A DNA stretch of 64,000 nucleotides. Origin: DAOUVR01 sp034430535. Lineage in GTDB: Bacteria; Chloroflexota; Dehalococcoidia; E44-bin15. This document shows positions 40,207 to 49,462 of this stretch, piece after piece (position 1 is the first letter of the stretch; every line of letters starts with the position of its first letter). The DNA is taken from assembly GCA_964443325.1 (NCBI GenBank), contig CAYUCL010000002.1, positions 124,001 through 188,000 of the forward strand, in the 5' to 3' direction. Position numbers and translations under genes: made by a program. The notes beneath the pieces are model-generated. The model was not told where the DNA came from and made no database searches. It was given only the letters and a program-made list of their open reading frames with translations.

Positions 40207-41316
40207 ATGCGTATTGCCCAAATAGCACCATTGGAGATGAGAGTGCCCCCTATTGCATATGGGGGTATCGAGCTAGTGGCTAGCCTGCTCACCGAGGAAC
40301 TGGTGAGGAGGGGACATGATGTAACCCTCTTTGCCAGTGGCGATTCGGTGACAGCGGCGAAGCTTCAATCTGTTTGCCCCTGTTTTCTTCGGGGCTCTAA
40401 TAGAGATAGAGAAATCCTAAATATAATCAACTTCGTTTCTTGTCTGGAACAAGCGGAAAGGTTCGACATCATCCACAACCATACCGATTTTGAAGGTCTA
40501 GCCACAGCAGGTCTGGTGAAGACGCCAGTCCTTACAACTTTTCATAACAGATTGAAGGGTGACCAGCTCACCCTTTTCTCTGCCTACAAAGGATACTATA
40601 ATACCATCAGCAGATCGGCCAAGGATTTACTACCCGAGAAGAAGGGGTATGTAGGGGTAATATATAATGCGATCGACTGTAAATCCTACCCCTTTAATGG
40701 CAAACAAGGAGACTATCTTCTTTCCCTGAGCCGTATAAGCGAAGAGAAGGGCATTCACATCGCCGTCGAGGTAGCAAAGCGGCTAAAGCGAAGGCTTATC
40801 ATCGCTGGCAATATTGACACCATAGATGAGCAGTATTCCTCGCAAAGAATAATGCCGCAGGTCGATGGCGATATTGTTCAATTCTTCGGGGAGGCAGATT
40901 ACCAGCAGAAGAAGAAGCTATTCGCCAACGCCTTGTGCTTCCTTATGCCTATAACCTGGCCCGAGCCCTTCGGCTTGGTCATGGTGGAAGCTATGGCCTG
41001 CGGAACCCCGGTCATCGCCTTCAACATGGGCTCAGCGCCAGAGGTCGTTCTTCATGGTGAGACGGGCTTCATCGTGGAGGATATAGATGAAATGGCGGAG
41101 GCAGTGGGGGATATAAGCTGTATCGACCGCAGGGCTTGCCGTGAGCATGTGGAGCGAAACTTCGATGTCCCGCGAATGGCGACAGACTATCTCGATGTCT
41201 ATGGGCGGATACTTGAGTTGGAGACTGAGGAAAAGTATCCAACCATCAATTTGACTCACCACGCAGAACAAATTGCCACCCACCAGAGCACGATACTTCT
41301 CGGAGAGTCCAAATAG
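40207..41316 (+). CDS. Family 4 glycosyltransferase
   Basis: A 369-residue GT-B fold retaining glycosyltransferase. Seen: MRIAQIAPLEMRVPPIAYGGIE with PIAYGGIELVASLL, IIHNHTDFEG (88-97), ISEEKGIHIAVEVAKRL near 178, FFGEADYQQKKKLF, and the donor-binding EPFGLVMVEAMACGTPVIAF (about 258-277) with its E-x7-E pair. The donor and acceptor are not readable. The next gene encodes a debranching enzyme, so a role in storage-glucan synthesis is a fair guess. GATGAGGTGAAGGG precedes the ATG. Confidence 0.88.
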   Translation: MRIAQIAPLEMRVPPIAYGGIELVASLLTEELVRRGHDVTLFASGDSVTAAKLQSVCPCFLRGSNRDREILNIINFVSCLEQAERFDIIHNHTDFEGLATAGLVKTPVLTTFHNRLKGDQLTLFSAYKGYYNTISRSAKDLLPEKKGYVGVIYNAIDCKSYPFNGKQGDYLLSLSRISEEKGIHIAVEVAKRLKRRLIIAGNIDTIDEQYSSQRIMPQVDGDIVQFFGEADYQQKKKLFANALCFLMPITWPEPFGLVMVEAMACGTPVIAFNMGSAPEVVLHGETGFIVEDIDEMAEAVGDISCIDRRACREHVERNFDVPRMATDYLDVYGRILELETEEKYPTINLTHHAEQIATHQSTILLGESK

Positions 41317-41359
41317 GCGGCAAGCGCGATCTCAAAAAACTAAGCAGAGGGGCTCACTT

Positions 41360-43555
41360 TTGGAAAGGCACGTCCTTAAAGAGAACGATCTGACGATGGT
41401 CTCGGATAAGTGGGGGGATATGCCTCTTAGACGGCGCAGGCTCGGGCTATACTGCTGCGATACGCGGTTCCTTTCTATTCTCGAGACGACTATCGGTGGA
41501 CAGCGACCGCGCCTTCTCGCTTCATCAAGCGAGGAAAACTATGTCTGCGACGTCCAAATGGCAAACCCCACTATGCAGCTTTCTGATGGTAACACCGCCC
41601 TGGCACGTACTATTAGCATCAGGCGCAGCCGCTTCCTCAAGGATGGCCTCCATGAACGTATTAGCTTTTATAACCACAATCCAAGCCCCTATCCTATCCA
41701 GTTCACCATCGTCTTTGGCAGCGACTTTTGCGACATCTTTGAGGTACGTGGCCGGAAAAGAGAGAGACGAGGACAGCTTAACCCACCCCGCTTCGCTGAT
41801 TCCCGTCTGACCTTAAAATACCTTGGGCTGGATGAGGTGGAGCGTAGGACAGAGATCATTTTCGAGGTCAACCCATCAAACGTAGAGATTGATGTATGCG
41901 ACGCAGAACCCGTCCTTCGTCGCCCTAGCACGTTCCTACCCAACGCTGTGGAGCCCGCGATCATGACGGTGTTGCAACCCGCTTGTGCCAAGATGACCTG
42001 GGATTTAAACCTTATGCCAGGTAAGCCTCAGTCCATCACATTTCATATCCTAACTATAGAAGGGGAGCCTACCCCTATGGTGGGAGCCTTTGACAACGGC
42101 CTTGCTGATTTGCGCAACTCGTATCAAGATTGGCACAACCAGTGCACCAAGCTGGAAACCGATAACCAGCTATTCAATCAGTTTCTCCACAGGAGCACAC
42201 TTGACCTCCGCCTCCTCATGGATATAACTCCTGAGGGGCCGGTTCCCGCCGCAGGCATCCCCTGGTTCGCATGTATCTTCGGTCGTGACAGCCTCATTAC
42301 CTCCCTTCAGACGCTGATGCTCAATCCGCAAATAGCTGTTAGCACTTTGCGCTTTCTGGCAAAGCATCAGGGAACGAAAGTCGACCCCTGGCGAGATGAG
42401 GAGCCAGGTAGAATTCTTCACGAGATGCGCAAGGGAGAGATGGCAAGGGTGGGGGAGCTACCACACAGCGCCTATTACGGGAGCGTGGATGCTACTCCTC
42501 TTTTCCTGATATTGTTCGCTGAGACCATGAGATGGCTCGACGATGATGCACTTTACCAAGAGATCTTGCCTGCAGCTAAGAGAGCCCTGGAGTGGATGGA
42601 GCACTATGGTGACTTGGATGGCGATGGCTATTTAGAATACTTAAGCCGCTCGTCACGCGGCATCAGAGACCAGGGCTGGAAAGACAGCTATGGGGCCATA
42701 ACCTACCCCGATGGCACCCCTGTTGACCCTCCGGTTGCGCTAGTTGAGGTACAGGGCTATGCCTACAAGGCGATGAAGGAGATAGCTGTATTATTAACCC
42801 GAAAAGGTGAGATTTCCCTTGCTGCCAAGCTCGAAAAAAGGGCGGCGCTGTTGAAGGAAAGGTTTAACCGGGATTTCTGGCTTGAGGAAAAACACACCTT
42901 CGCCCAGGCACTTGATGCCGAGAAGAAACCGGTGGAGGTGCTCACCTCAAACCCGGGGCACTGCCTCTTTTGTGACATTGTCGATGAAGAGAAGGCGAGG
43001 TACTTGGTGCTGCGCCTTACCTCAGCCGATATGGCCAGCGGTTGGGGCATCAGGACGGTGAGCAGCAGGGAACCAACATACAATCCGATGAGCTATCAAA
43101 ATGGCAGCATATGGCCCCATGACAACTCCCTCATCGTTGCCGGGATGAGCAGGTATGGCTATTCTTGGGAAGCGGAGGAGATCACTAGCCAGCTTTTCCA
43201 AGCTAGCCTGTTCTTCCCATATAGGCGTTTACCTGAGCTCTTCTGTGGTTTCAGCCACGATCGAGAGGGCTACTCTGTGCCCGCAGAGTACCCCGTGAGC
43301 TCAAGTCCACAAGCCTGGACCGCAGGAGGCGCCACCCTCCTTTTCCAATCGATGCTTGGGCTCAAGGTCGATGCCTTCACAAAGAGAATCTACTTGACCC
43401 CAAAGCTGCCCCCCTGGCTAAAGCAAGCCTCGATCACCGGGCTTCGTATCGGCCAGGGAACGGTAGACCTCCATTTTGAAAGGTATGATGAGGACACTAG
43501 CTTCAAGATAACTCAGAACGAGTCTGGCATCGAGGTAGTGCTTCCCCCACATTAA
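41360..43555 (+). CDS. Glycogen-debranching-type amylo-alpha-1,6-glucosidase
   Basis: About 731 residues. The N-terminal domain has the family opening HVLKENDLTMVSDKWGD and LGLYCCDTRFLS. The catalytic (alpha/alpha)6 barrel carries GIPWFACIFGRDSLITSLQ, DLDGDGYLEY, SRGIRDQGWKDSYGAI, VEVQGYAYKAMKE, NPMSYQNGSIWPHDNSLI and PVSSSPQAWTAGG. It removes alpha-1,6 branches from glucans or acts on related oligosaccharides. TTG at 41360 is chosen as the start because AGAGGGG sits 7 bases upstream. The earlier ATG at 41273 overlaps the previous gene and codes for unrelated basic residues. Its end overlaps the convergent peptidase gene by 4 bases. Confidence 0.87.
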   Translation: MERHVLKENDLTMVSDKWGDMPLRRRRLGLYCCDTRFLSILETTIGGQRPRLLASSSEENYVCDVQMANPTMQLSDGNTALARTISIRRSRFLKDGLHERISFYNHNPSPYPIQFTIVFGSDFCDIFEVRGRKRERRGQLNPPRFADSRLTLKYLGLDEVERRTEIIFEVNPSNVEIDVCDAEPVLRRPSTFLPNAVEPAIMTVLQPACAKMTWDLNLMPGKPQSITFHILTIEGEPTPMVGAFDNGLADLRNSYQDWHNQCTKLETDNQLFNQFLHRSTLDLRLLMDITPEGPVPAAGIPWFACIFGRDSLITSLQTLMLNPQIAVSTLRFLAKHQGTKVDPWRDEEPGRILHEMRKGEMARVGELPHSAYYGSVDATPLFLILFAETMRWLDDDALYQEILPAAKRALEWMEHYGDLDGDGYLEYLSRSSRGIRDQGWKDSYGAITYPDGTPVDPPVALVEVQGYAYKAMKEIAVLLTRKGEISLAAKLEKRAALLKERFNRDFWLEEKHTFAQALDAEKKPVEVLTSNPGHCLFCDIVDEEKARYLVLRLTSADMASGWGIRTVSSREPTYNPMSYQNGSIWPHDNSLIVAGMSRYGYSWEAEEITSQLFQASLFFPYRRLPELFCGFSHDREGYSVPAEYPVSSSPQAWTAGGATLLFQSMLGLKVDAFTKRIYLTPKLPPWLKQASITGLRIGQGTVDLHFERYDEDTSFKITQNESGIEVVLPPH

Positions 43556-44814
43556 AGCTTGAGTAGTCTACGAAAGCAATGCTCCTCGGTAACAGGACCA
43601 ACGACAGCCAGGTTGAGGCTTTCAGAAATCAGTAGTTGTCTCGCCACTCTTTTCAGGTCCTTGGTGGTGATAGCATCGATTATCGATACCGCTTCATCAA
43701 CGGTGTAAATGCGCCTAGTTAGTATCTCCTGTCCCCCCGTCCAGCTAGCAACATTCCTGGTGTCTTCCATGCGAAGTACCAGACGCCCCTTGGCATACTC
43801 CTTTGCCTTGGATAGCTCTACCTCGGGAATGTCCTCTTTGAGGAGGTGCAACTGCTCCAAGATGGCTTGAATAGCGCTATCGATATGCTTAGGATCAACG
43901 CCGGCATAGATGTTAATAGCCCCTGAATCGAGGAAATGCTGAACGTAGCTGTAGATGTCGTATGTAAGCCCCCTTCTCTCCCGAATCTCCAGGAACAAGC
44001 GGCTGCTCATCCCCTCTCCGAGAACCACATTCAGCATGTCCAGGTTGAAACGATCAGGGTGAAGGATGGGTACACCGCGTATCGCTAGGCAAAGGTGAGC
44101 TTGCTCGGACTCCCTTGGCTCAATACGGAGTTGAGGCTCCTGCTGGGTATCGTCGGTGGGAAAAGGAGGCTTGGGAATACTTGTAGCCCAATCGCCCAAA
44201 GCCCCATTTACGGCTGTCAGTACGTCCTCATGGCTTATGTCGCCAGCAACGCTGACTACAGCGTTACTAGGCACATATTGATAGCCGATATAATCCATAA
44301 GCATCCTTCGACTCAAGCCACTCACCGATTCCTTGCTCCCAATAACATCGCGTCCAAGAGGCTGGTTGGGCCACACTACCTCATCGATAAGCATACTCAC
44401 TCGGTGTTGTGGCAAATCCATACTCTCATTGAGTTCCTCTATAATGATCTGGCGTTCCCGCTCCATGTCCTTGGCATCGAATTTAGAATGCTGTAGCATG
44501 TCGACCATTAGGTCTAAAGCGAGGGGGAAATGGGGACGAGCCACCTTGCACCAGTACATGGTGAGTTCCTTACTGGTGGCCCCATTTAATATGCCGCCCA
44601 CTCCCTCAATGGCCTCTGAGATATCCTTTGATGTAGGTCGGCGCTGCGTCCCCTTGAAAAGGATGTGCTCAATAAAGTGGGAGATACCTGCTTCCTCCGC
44701 TCTTTCGTAGACAGAGCCCGTACCGAGGAAGAAAATAATGGACACAGATCGGGTACCAGGCATAGAGCTGGTGATAATTCGCAGCCCGTTATCCAGAACG
44801 CTCTTTTGATACAT
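43552..44814 (-). CDS. M16-family zinc peptidase (processing-peptidase type)
   Basis: A 420-residue M16B peptidase. The inverted zinc motif HFIEH gives His46, Glu49 and His50, and Glu126 in IIIEELNES supplies the third ligand at the expected 76-residue spacing. ILNGATSKELTMYWCK and RRGLTYDIYSYVQHF are also typical, the latter being the C-terminal RxxxGLxY site. Such proteins act in the cytoplasm or attached outside and process peptides. Substrate unknown. The gene diverges from the MBL hydrolase (112-base gap) and converges on the debranching enzyme. Confidence 0.93.
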   Translation of the reverse strand: MYQKSVLDNGLRIITSSMPGTRSVSIIFFLGTGSVYERAEEAGISHFIEHILFKGTQRRPTSKDISEAIEGVGGILNGATSKELTMYWCKVARPHFPLALDLMVDMLQHSKFDAKDMERERQIIIEELNESMDLPQHRVSMLIDEVVWPNQPLGRDVIGSKESVSGLSRRMLMDYIGYQYVPSNAVVSVAGDISHEDVLTAVNGALGDWATSIPKPPFPTDDTQQEPQLRIEPRESEQAHLCLAIRGVPILHPDRFNLDMLNVVLGEGMSSRLFLEIRERRGLTYDIYSYVQHFLDSGAINIYAGVDPKHIDSAIQAILEQLHLLKEDIPEVELSKAKEYAKGRLVLRMEDTRNVASWTGGQEILTRRIYTVDEAVSIIDAITTKDLKRVARQLLISESLNLAVVGPVTEEHCFRRLLKL

Positions 44815-44926
44815 CGTTCACTTAAGGCAAATACTAGCCACATCTCCTACCCCTGTCAACCAGCGGTTGACTTCACCCAATTCAATTGCTAATATGCTAC
44901 ATATAAAGTCTCCATAGGCTTAAGAT

Positions 44927-45760
44927 GTGAAGAGGGAGGCCGAATTGGAGATTGCCCCTGGAATTCATTCTATCCCGGTGGATAAAGGCTCTTTCATGGG
45001 TTTTTTCGCACCGAATGTCTACCTGGTGGTCGATAAGTCCGATGGCGCACTTATAGACTCGGGATACGGCGATGAGGAATCCATCAGGGCACGAATTGAT
45101 TACATAAAGAGCCTCGAGTCTCACTTGCGCTATATAGTGCTCACTCATACCCACCGAGACCATATTGGTGGAGCACCGATAATCAGGGAGGAAACGGGGG
45201 CAGAGATCGTTCTCCACTCCGCTGAGCTAGAGCAGGCGACCATCCCGATGTGTAAGGCTGTGGAAGATGGTGACAGCTTGCCCCTTAATGGCATTAAACT
45301 AGACGTGATACATACGCCGGGACACAGCCCAGGACATATATGCATCTATCTCAAGGAGCAAAAGGCTCTCTTTTCCGGGGACCAAATCTTAGGAACGGGC
45401 ACTACCGCAATGAGACCACCGGAAGGTGATATGGCCATATACATCGATTCGTTGAGGAAGCTACTCAATTATGATATTGCGATGATCTACCCGGGCCATG
45501 GCCCACCAATAAGGGAGGCTAAACGAAAGATCGAGGAGTTGATCCAGCATCGCTTGGAACGAGAGGAGCAGGTAATAGCCGGGCTGAGGCAAGGGAAGGC
45601 AACAGTGAGAGAACTGGTGGATGAGATCTACCCAGAGCTAGATAGTCGCCTTCATTTTGCAGCCGAGGGACAGATTCTCGCCCATCTCATTAAGCTGGAG
45701 CGAGAGGGAAAGGCATCCTGTCTGAGAAAAGGAGAGGATACCCACTACACCATCAATTAG
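44927..45760 (+). CDS. MBL-fold hydrolase (LACTB2-like)
   Basis: A 277-residue metallo-beta-lactamase-fold protein. Zinc motif THTHRDHIGG near 74-83, HTPGHSPGHICIY near 128, FSGDQILG near 149 and MIYPGHGPP near 184. The C-terminal winged-helix-like tail (ATVRELVDEIYPEL) is shared with LACTB2-type endoribonucleases and related hydrolases, so RNA or a thioester could be the substrate. The annotated GTG is not behind a strong ribosome site. A TTG at 44945 follows AGAGGGAGGCCGAA and may be the real start, dropping six residues. lysA follows after 30 bases. Confidence 0.85.
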   Translation: MKREAELEIAPGIHSIPVDKGSFMGFFAPNVYLVVDKSDGALIDSGYGDEESIRARIDYIKSLESHLRYIVLTHTHRDHIGGAPIIREETGAEIVLHSAELEQATIPMCKAVEDGDSLPLNGIKLDVIHTPGHSPGHICIYLKEQKALFSGDQILGTGTTAMRPPEGDMAIYIDSLRKLLNYDIAMIYPGHGPPIREAKRKIEELIQHRLEREEQVIAGLRQGKATVRELVDEIYPELDSRLHFAAEGQILAHLIKLEREGKASCLRKGEDTHYTIN

Positions 45761-45790
45761 CCACTGTTAAGTTACCAATGCGAGGAAGAT

Positions 45791-47092
45791 ATGCCTGGAC
45801 TTTCTCTATTCCCTCCAACCACACAGATTGATAGGAAGAATCATCTCATTATTGGCGGTTGCGATGTCGTGGCTCTGGCCAGTGAGTTCGGCACACCTCT
45901 CTATGTCTTCGACGAAGCAACCCTGAGAGGCAAATGTGCTGAATACCGTGATGAGTTCGGTCGTCGCTACCCAGATAGTCTTATCATCTACGCTTGCAAA
46001 GCCTTCATCAACCGAGCTTTAGCGCAGATTTTCAGGGAAGAGGGCTTTGGGCTTGATGTTGTCTCTGGCGGGGAACTTGCCATCGCCAAATCAGTGGACT
46101 TCCCCATGGAGAAAATCCATTTCAATGGAAACAACAAGTCGCGGGAGGAGCTGGAGATGGCCATCCAGTGCGGCGTTGGTCGTATTGTGGCGGACAACTT
46201 CTATGAGCTTTCTCTGCTAAACACGGTGGCAAGGGAAGCAGGAAGTAATCAAGGGATCCTCCTCCGCCTCTCTCCTGGTGTAGACCCCCACACCCATGCC
46301 TACGTAGCCACAGGAATCGTTGACAGCAAATTCGGCTTCCCCATGACACAGGCTGAGGAGGCCATAGCTCAATCAATGTCATACTCCAACATTGAACTCA
46401 ATGGGCTTCATTTCCACATCGGCTCACAGATTCTCGATTTGGAACCATACCGAAAAGCGATTACTGGTTTGCTTCAGTTCGCCGCTGCGATGCAAGGTAA
46501 ACATGGATTTAGAATCAGAGAACTCAGTATTGGGGGTGGGCTAGCTATCACTTACAGTGAGGATTCGCCGGCCCCTACAATCGCTGAGTTCGCCCAAACC
46601 ATCACTTATAGTATTCTAGAAGAGGCCAAGGTGCTCAGCGTTGAGCCACCGCGCCTTGTCGTGGAGCCGGGGAGGTCGATAGTGGGACAGGCAGGGGTCG
46701 CCCTTTACACCGTGGGGGCGATAAAAGAGATCCCCGGTGTGCGCAAATATGTTTCAATTGATGGGGGCATGGCGGACAACATCCGCCCCGCCCTTTACCA
46801 AGCTGAGTATGAGGCAGTGGTGGCAGACAAGGTGGAAGACGACTCAGAGCGGGTCACCATCGCCGGAAAATTCTGCGAATCAGCAGACATCCTGATTACT
46901 GACATCGACCTTCCCAAGCTTGAACCCGGTGACATCATCGCCGTCCCGTGTTGCGGCGCCTACTGCCTCTCTATGGCGTCAAACTACAATGCTTCGCTGA
47001 TGCCAGCTATCGTGTTAGTAAAAGACGGAAAGGCGCGCCTAATTCGGCGACGTCAAAGCTATGAGGATTTGATGAGCCACGACATTGTCTAG
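45791..47092 (+). CDS. lysA: Diaminopimelate decarboxylase
   Basis: A 433-residue fold-type III PLP enzyme that converts meso-diaminopimelate to L-lysine, the last step of lysine synthesis. Seen: FGTPLYVFDEATLR (33-46), the PLP Lys70 in IIYACKAF, GFGLDVVSGGEL, HFNGNNKS, the HFHIGSQI segment and the C-terminal GKFCESADILITD with the catalytic Cys. Length is normal. The ATG follows GCGAGGAAGAT. It shares a transcript with the MBL hydrolase upstream and holB downstream (14-base gap), an unremarkable housekeeping cluster. Confidence 0.96.
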   Translation: MPGLSLFPPTTQIDRKNHLIIGGCDVVALASEFGTPLYVFDEATLRGKCAEYRDEFGRRYPDSLIIYACKAFINRALAQIFREEGFGLDVVSGGELAIAKSVDFPMEKIHFNGNNKSREELEMAIQCGVGRIVADNFYELSLLNTVAREAGSNQGILLRLSPGVDPHTHAYVATGIVDSKFGFPMTQAEEAIAQSMSYSNIELNGLHFHIGSQILDLEPYRKAITGLLQFAAAMQGKHGFRIRELSIGGGLAITYSEDSPAPTIAEFAQTITYSILEEAKVLSVEPPRLVVEPGRSIVGQAGVALYTVGAIKEIPGVRKYVSIDGGMADNIRPALYQAEYEAVVADKVEDDSERVTIAGKFCESADILITDIDLPKLEPGDIIAVPCCGAYCLSMASNYNASLMPAIVLVKDGKARLIRRRQSYEDLMSHDIV

Positions 47093-47106
47093 TTAGAGGA
47101 GAACCT

Positions 47107-48099
47107 ATGTGGCAGGTAGTGGGACATGAAAAAGCGGTCGGTCTTTTAGATCGGAGCCTGAAGAATGGCAAGTTGGCCCATGCCTATCTCTTCATCGGTC
47201 CACCACATGTTGGCAAGATGAGACTGGCGATAGACCTGGCCAAGGCGCTAAACTGCCTGGGCGAGGATAGGCCCTGTGGTCATTGCGCCCAATGCATAAG
47301 AATTGAAGAGCTAAAGCATGCCGATGTTCAGGTGATTGGCCTCAATGGTAGGGCGGAGATAGGCATCGATCAGATGAGGGAGATGCAGCACTCCGCTAGC
47401 CTCAAACCATTTGAGGGGAAGTATCGAGTTTTTATCGTCGATGGGGCGGAACACCTCTCGCATGAGGCCACCAACTGCCTACTTAAGACCCTAGAGGAAC
47501 CGCCGTCCAATGTTCAGCTAATCTTGCTTGCCCTAAATGAGAGGGAGCTTCTGCCCACAGTGCTCTCTCGTTGCCAGAAGTTAGAGCTGAGGCCATTGCC
47601 CATTGCTACCTTCCCGAAGATATTGACTGAACGCTGGGGAATCCCCGAGGAAAAGGCGAGGGCGCTGGCAAAGCTCTCACGCGGTCGTGTTGGCTGGGCA
47701 GTCAGCGCTTTGACCGACGACCAGCTCCTCCAAGAGCGATCGGAGAGGCTGGCTTCGTTGCTACGTCTCACTAAAGAAAATCTGGCCGAACGCTTTTCTC
47801 ATGCCGCTCAGCTAGCAAGCCAATTCAGCCGGGATCGACAATCCGTCTATGAGGTTCTCTCTCTATGGATTGAGTGGTGGCACGACCTGTTGTTGACCAA
47901 AGTGGGGTGTGACAATTTCATTAGCAATGTGGATCAAGAGGCAAAGCTTCACGAAGAGTCGCAGAGATATAGCTTGAAGGGAATTAAGGTATTTGTAGAG
48001 AGCCTGCAGCAGTCCATGGCGCAACTGGACCAAAGCGCTAATCCCCGTCTGGTGCTGGAGGTGCTCATGCTCAGCATGCCGAGAAGAAAGGGGGAGTGA
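47107..48099 (+). CDS. holB: DNA polymerase III delta' subunit
   Basis: A 330-residue clamp-loader AAA+ protein. HAYLFIGPPHVGKMRLAIDLA carries the P-loop (GPPHVGKM, 32-39), in which the usual Thr/Ser is Met. The zinc knuckle CGHCAQC is at 57-63, FIVDGAEHLSHEATNCLLKTLEEPP is the Walker B region (VDGAEHLS), and LLPTVLSRCQKL is the SRC motif. In this subunit the ATP site is often not functional, so the Met need not be a defect. It works with DnaX and HolA at the replisome. Its end overlaps ricT by 4 bases. Confidence 0.93.
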   Translation: MWQVVGHEKAVGLLDRSLKNGKLAHAYLFIGPPHVGKMRLAIDLAKALNCLGEDRPCGHCAQCIRIEELKHADVQVIGLNGRAEIGIDQMREMQHSASLKPFEGKYRVFIVDGAEHLSHEATNCLLKTLEEPPSNVQLILLALNERELLPTVLSRCQKLELRPLPIATFPKILTERWGIPEEKARALAKLSRGRVGWAVSALTDDQLLQERSERLASLLRLTKENLAERFSHAAQLASQFSRDRQSVYEVLSLWIEWWHDLLLTKVGCDNFISNVDQEAKLHEESQRYSLKGIKVFVESLQQSMAQLDQSANPRLVLEVLMLSMPRRKGE

Positions 48100-48938
48100 G
48101 TCCTCTAGATATGACCGAAACAGTTGGTGTTCGTTTTAAACGGATAGGGCGCGTATACTACTTCGACCCAGCAGGCATCGATCTAGACTTGAATGATTGG
48201 GTGGTGGTGGAGACTGAACATGGCATTGAGGTAGGCAGGGTGGTCATCTCCCCTAAACAGGTCCTCTCCAGCGAGATAACTGCGCCTCTAAAGCCTGTGT
48301 TGCGTAAGGCAGAGGAAGAGGATATAAGACAACGAGAGGAATCCGAAGACAAGGAAACAGAGGCGCTGGACATATGCCAGAAAATGGCCCACCAGTTCAA
48401 CCTGCCGATGAAACTATTGGCCGCAGAATACAACCCTGATGGCACTCGTCTTACCATATACTTCAGTGCTGAAGGCAGAGTGGACTTCCGAGATCTGTTG
48501 AAGGAACTCACCAACACCTTCAAAACACGCATCGAACTCCGACAGCTAGGCTCCCGCGATAAGGCAAGGCTTTTGGGTGGGGTTGGCAAGTGCGGTCGCC
48601 CTCTATGTTGTGCCACCTTCCTCTCCGAGTTCAATCCAGTCACTATTAAAATGGCCAAGGAACAGGCCCTACCGCTTAACCCGATGAAGATCTCCGGGGT
48701 TTGTGGAAGGCTACTGTGCTGCTTGAGCTATGAGTATGAGCAATACCGCATTATGAAAGAAAAACTCCCTGCGTCCGGTCAGCGAGTGAGCACCCCTATG
48801 GGGTTAGCTACAGTAGTGGGAGGCAACCCACTGAGAGAGACGGTCATAGTGCAACTAGAGAGCCAAGCCACAGTGGAATTGCCTGTTGAGCAGGTAAGCA
48901 TTAAGAAGGAAAGGCTCCTCAGGAAGAAGGGCGCTTAA
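48096..48938 (+). CDS. ricT: PSP1-domain protein RicT
   Basis: A 280-residue PSP1-domain protein. Seen: VVVETEHGIEVGRVV (35-49), YFSAEGRVDFRDLLKEL, RIELRQLGSRDKARLLGGVGKCG (LLGGVGKCGRPLCC) and SGVCGRLLCCLSYEYEQY. The paired Cys motifs are those that bind 4Fe-4S clusters in the B. subtilis RicT-RicA-RicF complex, which promotes mRNA maturation by RNase Y and helps competence and sporulation. It is commonly next to holB, as here, with a GTG start overlapping the holB stop (ATG at 48111 is an alternative). Confidence 0.93.
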   Translation: MSPLDMTETVGVRFKRIGRVYYFDPAGIDLDLNDWVVVETEHGIEVGRVVISPKQVLSSEITAPLKPVLRKAEEEDIRQREESEDKETEALDICQKMAHQFNLPMKLLAAEYNPDGTRLTIYFSAEGRVDFRDLLKELTNTFKTRIELRQLGSRDKARLLGGVGKCGRPLCCATFLSEFNPVTIKMAKEQALPLNPMKISGVCGRLLCCLSYEYEQYRIMKEKLPASGQRVSTPMGLATVVGGNPLRETVIVQLESQATVELPVEQVSIKKERLLRKKGA

Positions 48939-49459
48939 TTCTGCGTAACTCTGTGCGAGATGGGAACAAACTTCTGCCATTCGCTGTGCCTGTGAATATA
49001 ATCATAGGGGACAAAGTAGCCGCTAACATGAGGAGTGGATGGCCTGCGGATGAGCCTCATTCCTGCCTCCTCGGGGGTATGCCCTGCTTTGCGATTGTTG
49101 CAATGGATGCACGCACTCACCACATTCTCCCAGATGTGTTTTCCCCCTTTATAACGTGGGATCACATGATCCAAAGTAAGCTCCTTAGTGTGTCTGCCGC
49201 AATACTGACAGGTGTATCCATCGCGGCGGAACACCTCGTAGCGAGTTAACTTCCTTTGAATACGGGGGCGCTTCACCAGATAAATTAGGCGGATCACCGA
49301 AGGGAGGGGAACGAGCTCATTAATGGTGTGAATAACCCCGACGCCATTCTCCACTAGTTCAGCCTTGCCTCGTAGAAGTAGAACCACCGCACGGCGTGCA
49401 CGGGCGACATTAAGCGGCTCGTAGTTCTGATTTAACACCAGAACAGGGGAGTTCACCAT
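48935..49459 (-). CDS. HNH endonuclease family protein
   Basis: A 174-residue HNH protein of the type with an N-terminal SPVLVLNQNYEPLNVARARRA segment (VLVLNQNYEPLNVARAR, 6-22). The HNH domain is CQYCGRHTKELTLDHVIPRY then WENVVSACIHCNNRKAG, giving four zinc Cys and the catalytic His in LDHV. This family is widespread in bacteria and probably has a cellular role (DNA repair or metabolism), not restriction. It converges on ricT with a 4-base overlap and lies directly downstream of the dnaC-like gene. Confidence 0.9.
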   Translation of the reverse strand: MVNSPVLVLNQNYEPLNVARARRAVVLLLRGKAELVENGVGVIHTINELVPLPSVIRLIYLVKRPRIQRKLTRYEVFRRDGYTCQYCGRHTKELTLDHVIPRYKGGKHIWENVVSACIHCNNRKAGHTPEEAGMRLIRRPSTPHVSGYFVPYDYIHRHSEWQKFVPISHRVTQN

Positions 49460-49462
49460 AGC

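Noticed and set aside
41273..41359. Extended N-terminus of the debranching enzyme
   Set aside because: It overlaps the previous gene and encodes basic residues with no family similarity. TTG at 41360 has a good ribosome site.
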